The notes under the pieces were generated by a model. The model saw only the letters and a list, made by a program, of their open reading frames with translations. It was not told where the DNA came from and did not search any database. 41,681 bases of DNA from Streptomyces albicerus (lineage in GTDB: Bacteria > Actinomycetota > Actinomycetes > Streptomycetales > Streptomycetaceae), in NCBI RefSeq assembly GCF_008905045.1, contig NZ_VWMY01000055.1, positions 39,207 through 80,887 of the forward strand, read 5' to 3'. The position numbers and the translations under genes are program-made. How positions within the stretch are numbered: position 1 is the first letter of the stretch; the number at the start of each line of letters is the position of its first letter. Shown here piece by piece: positions 26,672 through 34,533 of the stretch.

Positions 26672-26701
26672 AAGTTAACGACAACACTCCAGTGGTAGCA
26701 A
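26672..26701 (-). promoter_or_regulatory. promoter of the importer operon with LacI-type operator
   Basis: Minus-strand TTGCTA (26701-26696) and TAACTT (26677-26672) have an 18-bp spacer. The near-palindrome GTTAACGACAAC (26674-26685) overlaps the -10. It is a near copy of the site before the isomerase gene. Confidence 0.65.
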
Positions 26702-26797
26702 GGGTTCGTCGCCATGCGATGTTGCCGCCATAGCGCTTATTTGGAATAACAGCAGGTCAAACACGGTTGAGATGAAAAGGAAACTCGAAGGAAGGAG

Positions 26798-26832
26798 TTG
26801 GACCGCTCCAGCCACCCACTGTTATCGTTAAC
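26798..26832 (+). promoter_or_regulatory. promoter of manA-ROK-lacI with LacI-type operator
   Basis: TTGGAC (26798-26803) is followed 18 bp later by a -10-like TTATCG inside the near-palindrome GTTATCGTTAAC (26821-26832). The reverse complement, GTTAACGATAAC, differs from the importer site at one position. The central CG is typical for LacI-family operators. Confidence 0.65.
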
Positions 26833-26862
26833 TATCACGCCGGAGCCTAGCGAGGAGAAGAA

Positions 26863-28584
26863 GTGCATTCCGCCTCTCGTTCGTACGACCCCCACCCCAG
26901 CTACGACCCTGTCGACGGGCAAGTGATCGCAGGCTGGCCGACTGCCGTCGCCACGCTGCCGTCCGGCCCGCTCGTACTGGCGGTGGAGGGTCCTTCCGCG
27001 CTGGATTGGGGTGCGCTGGCCGACGGCCTGACGATGGCCCTGCGCTCCGCGGGGCGTGAGGTGGAGTTGCTGGACGTGCGCAGCCGTTATGCGCCGTCAG
27101 CTGCCGAGCGGATCACCGCTCGGCCCGTCCCTGCCGACGACCCGTTCTTCACCCCGCTGTCCCAGGCGCAGGTCGCAGACCTGTTCGACTCCATTCAACG
27201 GGCTGAGAGGCCCCTGAACGACGGCGTGTTGGTGGTGTTCGGGCCGGGCGCGGCGCTGTTCGGGTCGGACGTGCTGTGGTACGCGGACCTGCCGAAACGG
27301 CACGCCGAGGCTGCCGTGGCACACGGGCATCTGCCGGTGGGCGTCAACCTGGGCCGCTTCGACGAGCCTGGTGATCTGGTGCGGCTGTTCTACACCGACT
27401 GGCCCCTCCTGGACCGGCACCGCGACGCGTATGCGGGACAGGTCGAGCGGTGGATCGACATGCAGGACACGGCATCGCCCGCCTCGCTGGACGGTACCGC
27501 GCTGCGCAGCACCCTGGCTCACCTGGCCCGCGGGCCGGTGCGCACCCGCCCGTACTTCAACTCCACCCCGTGGGGAGGCCAGTGGGCGGCAAGTGAACTG
27601 GGCTTCACCCCGCAGGCCGGCAACACCGCTCTCGGCTACGAGCTGATCGCTCCCGAGGCGGGAGTCCTTGTCGGCGAAGAGAGCGGGGCGCAGGTCGAGA
27701 TCCCCTTCCAACTGCTGTGCGTCCTGCACCCGACGGACATGCTCGGCCAGGAGGTGCACCGCCGGTTCGGCACATCCTTCCCGATCAGGTTCGACTACCT
27801 CGACACGATGCAGGGCGGCAATCTGTCCTTGCACTGCCACCCGCAGGAGCAGTACATGCGGGAGGTGTTCGGCTGGCCATACACGCAGCACGAGACCTAC
27901 TACGTCACGGACAGCGAGGCGGGCGCCCAGGTGCTGCTCGGTCTCACCGAGCGTGCGGACCTCGACGCCATGCGCCGCCAGGTGGAGGACGCCATCACCA
28001 ACGGCACCCCGCTGCCCGTCGAGGACCACATCCAGACCCATCCGGCCACGGTGGGCCAGCTGTTCATGATCCCCGCCGGCACCCCGCACGCCTCCGGCGC
28101 GGGCAATCTGGTGCTGGAGGTGAGTGCGACGCCGTATCTGTACTCCCTGCGCTTCTACGACTGGCTCCGCAAGGACGCCACCGGTGCATCCCGGCCCTTG
28201 CCTTTCGAACACGGATTCGCCAATCTGGACAGCGCCCGGCGAGGGGAGGACGTGACGAAAGACCTGATCCAGCAGCCTCGTACGCTGCGCGCGGGCGAGG
28301 GCTGGCGAGAGGAAGTCATCGGCACCCTGCCAGAGATGTTCTACGCAGTGCACCGCTTGGTCGTAGCCCCGGCCGCCGGCATCGTCGACGACACAGCCGG
28401 CCGCTTCCACATTCTTAACCTCGCCTCAGGCCAGGGCGCCGTCATTGAGACCAGCGACGGACGCACCCACTTCCTGGCCTTCGCCGAGACCATCACCGTG
28501 CCCGCCGCGGTCGGCTCCTACCGCATCCGTTCTGTGGGCAACGACGAGGTGCACCTCGTGAAGGCTCTGGTGGTTGAGCCGTGA
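26863..28584 (+). CDS. manA: class I mannose-6-phosphate isomerase with extra N-terminal domain
   Basis: Protein of 573 residues. The C-terminal 350 residues form a cupin-type phosphomannose isomerase: the metal site HCHPQEQYM (324-332) and FMIPAGTPHASG (401-412) are present. The first 200 residues resemble a P-loop kinase-like domain, but its loop VEGPSALDWG (41-50) lacks the Lys-Thr/Ser of a working Walker A. It should convert mannose-6-phosphate to fructose-6-phosphate, the exit of the mannan route. Start: GTG 26863, with GAGGAG (26852-26857) 5 nt before it. The stop overlaps the GTG of the ROK gene. The long two-domain form is known in Actinobacteria, but the role of the N-terminus is unclear. 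Confidence 0.88.
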   Translation: MHSASRSYDPHPSYDPVDGQVIAGWPTAVATLPSGPLVLAVEGPSALDWGALADGLTMALRSAGREVELLDVRSRYAPSAAERITARPVPADDPFFTPLSQAQVADLFDSIQRAERPLNDGVLVVFGPGAALFGSDVLWYADLPKRHAEAAVAHGHLPVGVNLGRFDEPGDLVRLFYTDWPLLDRHRDAYAGQVERWIDMQDTASPASLDGTALRSTLAHLARGPVRTRPYFNSTPWGGQWAASELGFTPQAGNTALGYELIAPEAGVLVGEESGAQVEIPFQLLCVLHPTDMLGQEVHRRFGTSFPIRFDYLDTMQGGNLSLHCHPQEQYMREVFGWPYTQHETYYVTDSEAGAQVLLGLTERADLDAMRRQVEDAITNGTPLPVEDHIQTHPATVGQLFMIPAGTPHASGAGNLVLEVSATPYLYSLRFYDWLRKDATGASRPLPFEHGFANLDSARRGEDVTKDLIQQPRTLRAGEGWREEVIGTLPEMFYAVHRLVVAPAAGIVDDTAGRFHILNLASGQGAVIETSDGRTHFLAFAETITVPAAVGSYRIRSVGNDEVHLVKALVVEP

Positions 28585-29516
28585 CCAGTGCCGTCGCCGA
28601 GCGGACCCATGCGCCGATCCCCGTTCTCGACATCGGCGGGACGCACGTCACCGCTGCCCTCGTCGACCCTGCAGCCAACTGCCCCATCTCGTCCTCAGTG
28701 ATCCGCAGACCCTTGGGCTCGCACGCCCCGGCCGACGGCATCCTCGACGCCATCGCCCTGGCCGCCCTGGAACTGCCTGCAGGGCACCGGCTGTGCTGGG
28801 GCGTGGCCATGCCGGGCCCCTTCGACTACGACACCGGGATAGGCCGGTTCACAGGTATCGGGAAGTTCGAGTCACTGTCCGGCGTCGATGTCGGGGCCGG
28901 TCTGCGGCAGCGGCTGGTCCACCGGGCCGAGCGACTGTGCTTCCTCAACGATGCCGACGCCTTCGCCCTCGGCGAATATCGCGCCGGCGCTGCCGCTGGT
29001 CACGAGCGTGCGGTGTGCCTGACGCTGGGCACGGGCGTGGGCTCGTCATTCTTGCGCAAGGGCCTACCCGTACACGACGGCCCTCAGGTGCCTCCCGGCG
29101 GACACGTGCACCGTCTGACCGTGCACCACGTCCCGCTGGAGGATCTGGTCTCGCGCCGTGCCATCCGCGCGCATTACGCCCGCCTCGAGACCCTCCCGGA
29201 CGATCGCGTCCTCCCGGACGTCCACGAGATTGCCGCGCTGGCCAGGGAGGGCAATACCGCAGCTGCGGAGGCTTTCCGCTACGCTTTCGACACCCTGGGT
29301 CAGGCCCTGGCTCCGTGGATCGCCCGTTTCCAGGCCACCGCAGTGGTCATCGGCGGGTCCATGGCCCAGTCGTGGGACTTGATCCACCCTGCGCTCTCGA
29401 AAGGGCTGGCTCAGGCCGCCGAGCCCGCTCCGCGCGTCCTGGCGGCCAGGCAGCCTGCGGAGGCGCCGCTGATCGGGGCCGCCCACTGGGCACAGGGCGT
29501 ACAGAGTGCTCCATGA
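28581..29516 (+). CDS. ROK family sugar kinase (probable mannokinase/glucokinase)
   Basis: Protein of 311 residues with the actin-like ROK fold. The N-terminal phosphate loop is DIGGTHV (17-23), the catalytic Asp is in FLNDADAFALGE (Asp124), and LTLGTGVGSS (147-156) forms the second phosphate loop. The GGHVHRL segment retains the His, but the Cys-rich zinc motif usually following it in ROK proteins (CxCGxxGCxE) is absent. Likely reaction: ATP-dependent phosphorylation of mannose to mannose-6-phosphate for the isomerase; substrate is inferred from context. The GTG start at 28581 overlaps the stop of the isomerase gene, so translation is coupled. There is no DNA-binding domain, so it is not a ROK repressor. 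Confidence 0.87.
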   Translation: MTSAVAERTHAPIPVLDIGGTHVTAALVDPAANCPISSSVIRRPLGSHAPADGILDAIALAALELPAGHRLCWGVAMPGPFDYDTGIGRFTGIGKFESLSGVDVGAGLRQRLVHRAERLCFLNDADAFALGEYRAGAAAGHERAVCLTLGTGVGSSFLRKGLPVHDGPQVPPGGHVHRLTVHHVPLEDLVSRRAIRAHYARLETLPDDRVLPDVHEIAALAREGNTAAAEAFRYAFDTLGQALAPWIARFQATAVVIGGSMAQSWDLIHPALSKGLAQAAEPAPRVLAARQPAEAPLIGAAHWAQGVQSAP

Positions 29517-29568
29517 GGGCCGACCGCAGGTCCGGGACGCCGCCGCAGGCAGTGGAAGGAGAAGGAGC

Positions 29569-30612
29569 ATGACTGGTCGCCGAGGCGGCGGGCCGACCAT
29601 GCATGACGTCGGGAGACTCGCGCAGGTCAGTGCCATGACCGTCTCGCGGGTGCTCAAGAACGATCCCGGCGTGTCCGAAGCCACGCGCGAACGCGTCTTC
29701 GCCGCGGTGGACCGGCTTGGCTACCGCCGCAACGAGACCGCGCGCAGCCTGCGGCTCGGCGGCACTGGGATGATCGGTCTGGTCGTCACCAACCTCGCCA
29801 ACCCGTTCTACTCGCGTCTCGCGCTCGGAGTCCAGGAAGTCGCCACCGAACACGGCTTGCGGATGATGCTCAGCAACACCGCCGAGCAAGTTGAGCGGGA
29901 GCCCGGCCTGATCGATGGCCTCATCGACCACCAGGTCGAAGGGTTGATCGTCGTCCCCGCCGGAAGCCGGCAGCAGCACTTGGCCAGCGCCATGCGCCAC
30001 GTCCCCGTCGTCCTCGCCGCACGGCCGCCGGCTGGACTCGACACCGACTGCGTGCTGGTCGAGGACTTTCACGGTGCCCGCGAGGCCACCGCGTGCCTGC
30101 TGGCTGAAGGGCACACCCGCATCGCGTTCCTCGGCAATCCGCCGGCTCTGTATACGGGGGCTGAACGGCTGCGTGGGTTCTGGGCAGCACACGAGGAGGC
30201 CGGCGTCGAGCCCGACAACGCCCTCATTTGCCAAGGCCTCGTCGACGCCGCGACGGCCGAGCGAGCGGCCCTCGGAATCCTCAACCGGCCCGACGGCCCT
30301 ACAGCGCTGTTCTGCACGAACAACCGCATCAGCCAAGGCGCGATCCGAGCCCTCTACAAAGCTGGGATCACACTTCCCCTGGCAGGCTTCGACGACTTCG
30401 AGCTCTCCGACGTCCTTGGCCTCCCACTGACACTTGTCTCGTACGACGCCGACGAGATCGGCCGGCAGGCCGCACGCCTGCTGATCGACCGCCTGAGTCA
30501 CCGGGACGGCGAACCGCCCGCCTCCCGCCGCATCACTGTCCCGACCCGCGTCATTCGCTACGGCCCGCACTCCGGCGACCGCCCCCGCGGTGCACTGCCG
30601 CCCAGCGTGTAA
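29569..30612 (+). CDS. LacI family transcriptional regulator
   Basis: Protein of 347 residues. The LacI helix-turn-helix covers about residues 10-60 (TMHDVGRLAQVSAMTVSRVLKN), followed by the hinge helix NETARSLRLG, and the periplasmic-binding-like effector domain begins GMIGLVVTNLANPFYS. ATG 29569 has AAGGAG just upstream; an in-frame ATG at 29506 would add 21 residues with no family match. It lies 52 bp after the ROK gene and likely represses both arms of the mannan locus through the two near-identical palindromes in the divergent promoter region. The inducer is probably a manno-oligosaccharide or a sugar phosphate. Confidence 0.93.
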   Translation: MTGRRGGGPTMHDVGRLAQVSAMTVSRVLKNDPGVSEATRERVFAAVDRLGYRRNETARSLRLGGTGMIGLVVTNLANPFYSRLALGVQEVATEHGLRMMLSNTAEQVEREPGLIDGLIDHQVEGLIVVPAGSRQQHLASAMRHVPVVLAARPPAGLDTDCVLVEDFHGAREATACLLAEGHTRIAFLGNPPALYTGAERLRGFWAAHEEAGVEPDNALICQGLVDAATAERAALGILNRPDGPTALFCTNNRISQGAIRALYKAGITLPLAGFDDFELSDVLGLPLTLVSYDADEIGRQAARLLIDRLSHRDGEPPASRRITVPTRVIRYGPHSGDRPRGALPPSV

Positions 30613-30705
30613 CGACCGCTTGAGCACTTGCCCTTGACCGGCCGCTGGCTCGCACGGCGGGCAACTGACGCGGTTTCCCCACCCCCACCCCCCATCCAGT
30701 GCTGC

Positions 30706-30912
30706 CCGAGCCTGCGGTCGCCCGATGGCACCGCCTTCGTAGTGACCGGCGGCATCCCCGCCATGTGGCTGCCTGACTCGACGACCCGGATGATGCCCGA
30801 CCTGGCGCTCATGCGAGACAACCCTCCTCTGCAGGACCTCATAATCGCCGTGCTGAGACACCAGTTCCAGCAGATCGAGCGCAACCCGTACGCCAATGGC
30901 TTGCAGAGTCTC
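30706..30912 (+). pseudogene. GH125 exo-alpha-1,6-mannosidase fragment
   Basis: A translated stretch of about 65 residues (SPDGTAFVVTGGIPAMWLPDST, then LQDLIIAVLRHQFQQIERNPYANG) matches the conserved N-terminal core of GH125 enzymes, which read close to DGT-x-FV-x-TGDIPAMWLRDS. Here D is G and R is P, and no continuation is found after YANG. The enclosing frame starts without a credible site and later loses all resemblance. It is best read as the remains of an exo-mannosidase gene that once belonged to the mannan locus. Confidence 0.65.
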
Positions 30913-30979
30913 TTTCCGGGTGACAGCGATTCTGTTCGTTTCGTCATCGTCCGGACCGTGCTCCCGGCCGTCGTCACGC

Positions 30980-31095
30980 GCACGCTCCTGGTAGCGCAGG
31001 GGCGCCGCTCCCACCCCTCGTTTGAAGGCGGTGCTGACGGCGCTGTCCGAGGAGCCGAGGTTCTTCGCCAACACGCCGACGTGCTCGTCTCCCTA
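30980..31095 (-). pseudogene. AraC family regulator fragment (C-terminal helix-turn-helix)
   Basis: On the minus strand the stretch VLAKNLGSSDSAVSTAFKRGVGAAPLRYQER matches the second helix-turn-helix of AraC/XylS regulators (compare LGYSSDSAFSTAFKRVVG-x-x-P-x-x-YR). It is cut off upstream by an in-frame stop (TAG near 31098) and lacks the rest of the protein. It sits next to the GH125 fragment. Confidence 0.55.
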
Positions 31096-31176
31096 ATGGG
31101 ACTTCGACTTGATGGCCTGCGGTGACGTTATGCGGTGGTGGGGCCCGCCACCGCTCCGGACTACGAGCCCAGTACG

Positions 31177-32679
31177 TCACCGGGCGGGCCCGATGGCCAC
31201 GTTGTCGAAGGAGGCGGCGGATTCGAAGACCCGGACGCCGTTCGCGCCGCTGCGGTAGGTGCCGTCGCTGACGGAAATCTTGGGCGTCGTCATATCGTCG
31301 ACGAACACGTCGATTGACGAGCCGACGGCGGTGACGCGGATCCGGTGCGTCGAGCCCGGTGCGACGGATGTCCGGGCGGTCCCCAGTTCGGTCCAGGAGT
31401 CGTTCGCCCGGCCGAGGACCACCTTGCCGCTCGGGCTGATGCCCGCGTAATAGCCCGAGTAGCTGTCCCAGCCGACCGAGGGCCTGCTCACCCGGAACAT
31501 AAGCCCAGCGTCCCCGTGCCCCGAGGTCACCGTGACGTCGGCGTCGTACGTGAAGTCCGCGAAGTTGGTGTCGAGGAGGGACTTGCCGCCCAGGTCGCGG
31601 CCCACCCGGTACCGCCCGTCACCGACCGACCAGGTCCCGCCGTACGTCTTCCAGCCCAGCGCGTTGCCGTCGGCGAAGTTGTCCTTCACCTGCATCGCGA
31701 TGCGCCGGATCGTGCCATCGGGATTGAAGTACATGCGGTCATAGGCAAGTTGTCGGTGGTTGCCGTCGCTCTCGCTGAGCGGACGGCGGTGGTAGAAGAT
31801 GTACCAGGTGTCGGTGCCCGGCACGTTGACGACAGAGTTGTGACCCGAACCCTTGGCGACCGCCGGGTCCTGGGCGAGTACCTTGTCGATCCTCTGGAAG
31901 GGCCCGGTCGGCGAGTCGGACATGGCGTACGACACCGAGTAGTCGGGGCCGGTCCAGCCGCCCTCCGACCACATCAGGTAGTACTTGCCATTCCGTTTGA
32001 ACATGTAGGAGCCCTCGGTGTAGTTGTCCGGCGTGATCTCCTTGTAGGTCGATCCGTCCTCGAAGGTGCCCAGGCTGGTCATGTCCGGGTTGAGCTTGAC
32101 GACGTTGGAGTGGTGCCAGCCTCCGTAGTACATGTACGCCTGGCCGTCGTCGTCGATGAACACGTCCTGGTCGATCGGCTGGGCCCCGTTGTGGAACTGC
32201 GAGATCAGCGGCTTGCCGAGGGCGTCCTTGTAGGGCCCTTCGGGGCGGTCGGCGACGGCCACGCCAATGCCGCCGAGCTGGGAGTCGTTCTGGATGTCGT
32301 TCGCGGCGAAGTACAGGTAGTACTTGGCGCCGCGTTGGACCGGCGCCGGCGCCCACACCGCGTACTTGGCCCAGGAGACGTTCGCCGTCGTCAGGACATT
32401 GCTGTGCTTGGTCCAGTGGATCAGATCGGTCGAGGAGAACGTGTCGAGGTAGGTCTGCTCGGCGTAGGGCTTCGACGCCGTGGGGAAGACCCAGTACTTG
32501 CCGTCGTAGATCTCGATGTCGGGGTCCGCGTACCAGCCGTCGACGAAGGGGTTGCCGGCCTCGGCGGTCGAGTGCTCGGGCACCGCCACGGCGGTGTGGG
32601 GCGAGAGCATCGCCAGGAGACCGCCGACGAGCAACGCGGCCAAGGACCTGGCGACGAACCCGGTGGATCTGGCAGGCAT
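31177..32679 (-). CDS. secreted GH43-type glycoside hydrolase
   Basis: Protein of 500 residues with a Sec signal peptide (about 1-32). The five-bladed propeller shows the GH43 triad: Asp in NPFVDGWYADPDIEIYDG (about 43-60), a mid-domain Asp in DVFIDDDGQAYMYYGG, and the acid Glu in NYTEGSYMFKRNGKYYLM. The C-terminal 170 residues form a beta-sandwich of the concanavalin/LamG type. Probable substrates are arabinose- or xylose-containing polysaccharides, but the subfamily cannot be fixed here. ATG 32679 has GGAGG 6 nt upstream. It follows the ThuA/DUF1080 gene in the same direction, with a GC-rich hairpin between them. Confidence 0.88.
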   Translation of the reverse strand: MPARSTGFVARSLAALLVGGLLAMLSPHTAVAVPEHSTAEAGNPFVDGWYADPDIEIYDGKYWVFPTASKPYAEQTYLDTFSSTDLIHWTKHSNVLTTANVSWAKYAVWAPAPVQRGAKYYLYFAANDIQNDSQLGGIGVAVADRPEGPYKDALGKPLISQFHNGAQPIDQDVFIDDDGQAYMYYGGWHHSNVVKLNPDMTSLGTFEDGSTYKEITPDNYTEGSYMFKRNGKYYLMWSEGGWTGPDYSVSYAMSDSPTGPFQRIDKVLAQDPAVAKGSGHNSVVNVPGTDTWYIFYHRRPLSESDGNHRQLAYDRMYFNPDGTIRRIAMQVKDNFADGNALGWKTYGGTWSVGDGRYRVGRDLGGKSLLDTNFADFTYDADVTVTSGHGDAGLMFRVSRPSVGWDSYSGYYAGISPSGKVVLGRANDSWTELGTARTSVAPGSTHRIRVTAVGSSIDVFVDDMTTPKISVSDGTYRSGANGVRVFESAASFDNVAIGPAR

Positions 32680-32711
32680 GAGAACCTCCGTAGGGGGATC
32701 GGGGCTGACAG

Positions 32712-32738
32712 CCCCCGCTCACCCGGGGCAAGCGGGGG
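32712..32738 (-). terminator. GC-rich hairpin between the ThuA and GH43 genes
   Basis: CCCCCGCT (32712-32719) and AGCGGGGG (32731-32738) form an 8-bp stem with an 11-nt loop. No T tract follows, so it may attenuate rather than stop transcription. Confidence 0.45.
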
Positions 32739-32758
32739 CGGCCGTCACGGCCCGGCCG

Positions 32759-34516
32759 TTACGGCAGGGTCCACTTCTGGTTGGGTCCGGTGTGGCAGGT
32801 CCACAGGTGGACCGGGGTCCCGTCGTTCCAGGTGCCACCGGACGCGTCCAGGCACTTCCCGGACTGGGGGTTACGCACCGTGCCGTCGGCCTGGGCCGCC
32901 CACTTCTGCGCACCGGTGTTGTTGCAGGTCCACAGCTGGATCTTGGTACCGTCGGCGCTCGCGCCCCCCGAGACATCAAGGCACTTCCCGAGCGCCTGGA
33001 AGGTGCCGTCCTCGGCGACGGTCCAGCGCTGCGCGGCGGTGCTGTTGCACGTGTACACCTGGATCTTCGTGCCGTCGGCGGTGCCCGCGTTGTCCACGTC
33101 CAGGCACTTCCCGTTGACGCCCCTCACCTCACCGGAACGCGGGCCGGGCGAGGTCCCGGCCTGCTTGATCCGGACGTTGCGGAAAGCCACCTCGTCGCCG
33201 TCGCCGTGGTTCTGGATGCCGATGTGACCCTGCTTCAGGCTGCGCGCCGGGTCGGTGTTGGTGAAGTCGTTGATCTTCCGGCCGTTGAGGAAGATCTCCA
33301 GTCGCTCCCCGGTGACTCGGATCTCGTAGGTGTTCCACTCGCCGGGTGGGTTCAGCGCGGCGTCCCGGGCGGGGATGTCGGCGGACTGGAACCCGTAGAC
33401 GGCTCCGGTGGTGCGGTCGGTGGTGTCGGTGGCGTCGATCTGGATCTCGTGGCCGTTGTTCACCGCCGACCACGGGTCGTCGGAGGCCGGGAAACCCACG
33501 AGGACACCGGAGTTGTCGTCGCCGCTTGCCTTCCAGTCCAGTTTGAGGGAGTAGTCGCCGGTGAACTCGCGGGCGTTGTACCAGAGCATGCCCAGCCCGC
33601 CCTGCGAGGTGAGGGTGCCGTCGGCCAGGGTGAAGCTGCCGGGGCCCGCCTGCTTCCAGCCGGTCGTGCTGGTGCCGTCGAACAGGGACGTGTAGCCGGT
33701 CTCCGGGCGGCAGTCGGCCTGGGTGGTGCCGGCAGCCCAGCGGATGCCGCCGAGCAGGTGCCGACGGAAGGTCGGGTCGGCGTAGGACTCCTCGGTGTGG
33801 CCGCCGCCCGTGTAGAAGGCTCGGCCACCGGCGTAGTTCTTGCACCAGGCGATCGGGTGGTCGCCGGCCATGGTGCCGCCGGAGTAGCTGGACTCGTCCA
33901 GTGAGGCCAGTACGTGGGCGGTGCTGCGGGGGTTGGTGCGGTAGTTGTACCACTCGTCGGTGCGCTGCCAGGCGCTGCCCAGGTGCGCGGTGGCGTCGTG
34001 CGCCCGGTCCTCGACCTTGACTGTGGCGGGCTGGATGGCGGGGTGGGACTGGAAGTAGGCGCCGGCCAGCCCCTCGTAGAAGGGCCAGTCGTACTCGGTG
34101 TCGGCGGCGGCGTGGATGCCGACGTACCCGCCGCCCGAGCCGAGGTACTGCTCGAAGGCCGTCTGCTGGGCGTTGCCGAGTACGTCGCCGGTGGTCGACA
34201 GGAAGACGACGGCCCGGTACTTGGCCAGGTTGGCCGTGGTGAAGGTCTGCGGGTCCTCGGTCGCGTCGACGGTGAAGTTGTTCGCCGCGCCGAGGTCGCG
34301 CAGTGCCGTGATGCCCTCGTCGATCGAGGAGTGGCGGAAGCCCGCCGTCCGGGAGAAGACGAGGACCTGGTACGCCGGGTCGGCCGCCGCCGGTGCCGCG
34401 TCGCGCGAGGCGGTGGGGGTGGCCGGTGCTGCGTCCGGCGCGGCCGCGGCCTGGGGGGCCATGCAGAACGCGGCGCCGGCGAACAGGCCGATGAGCGCTT
34501 TGAGCGGGGTACGCAT
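32759..34516 (-). CDS. secreted ThuA - DUF1080 (3-keto-disaccharide hydrolase) - ricin-type lectin protein
   Basis: Protein of 585 residues. After a signal peptide (about 1-28) comes a ThuA domain (about 48-268, YQVLVFSRTAGFRHSS ... GGYVGIHAAADTEYDWPFY ... GGGHTEES). A DUF1080 domain (about 280-450, SLFDGTSTTGWKQ ... NNGHEIQIDATD) follows, a family now named 3-keto-disaccharide hydrolase. A ricin-type beta-trefoil lectin (about 462-585) is last, with QxW repeats such as AQRWTV, AQKWAA, NQKWTL. The pairing suggests cleavage of 3-keto-glycosides made by a sugar oxidase. ATG 34516 has GGAGG about 10 nt upstream. Apparent readings further upstream are frame-shifted copies of the neighbouring lectin domain. 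The gene follows a PQQ-type dehydrogenase. Confidence 0.9.
   Translation of the reverse strand: MRTPLKALIGLFAGAAFCMAPQAAAAPDAAPATPTASRDAAPAAADPAYQVLVFSRTAGFRHSSIDEGITALRDLGAANNFTVDATEDPQTFTTANLAKYRAVVFLSTTGDVLGNAQQTAFEQYLGSGGGYVGIHAAADTEYDWPFYEGLAGAYFQSHPAIQPATVKVEDRAHDATAHLGSAWQRTDEWYNYRTNPRSTAHVLASLDESSYSGGTMAGDHPIAWCKNYAGGRAFYTGGGHTEESYADPTFRRHLLGGIRWAAGTTQADCRPETGYTSLFDGTSTTGWKQAGPGSFTLADGTLTSQGGLGMLWYNAREFTGDYSLKLDWKASGDDNSGVLVGFPASDDPWSAVNNGHEIQIDATDTTDRTTGAVYGFQSADIPARDAALNPPGEWNTYEIRVTGERLEIFLNGRKINDFTNTDPARSLKQGHIGIQNHGDGDEVAFRNVRIKQAGTSPGPRSGEVRGVNGKCLDVDNAGTADGTKIQVYTCNSTAAQRWTVAEDGTFQALGKCLDVSGGASADGTKIQLWTCNNTGAQKWAAQADGTVRNPQSGKCLDASGGTWNDGTPVHLWTCHTGPNQKWTLP
32762..33128 (-). 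repeat. near-identical lectin-domain DNA copy 1
   Basis: The ricin-type domain DNA at the 3' end of the ThuA/DUF1080 gene matches 34537-34905 almost base for base (the first 60 bases differ at no more than a few positions). The two copies are direct repeats about 1.78 kb apart. Confidence 0.85.
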
Positions 34517-34533
34517 CGTGCGTCGCCTCCTTG

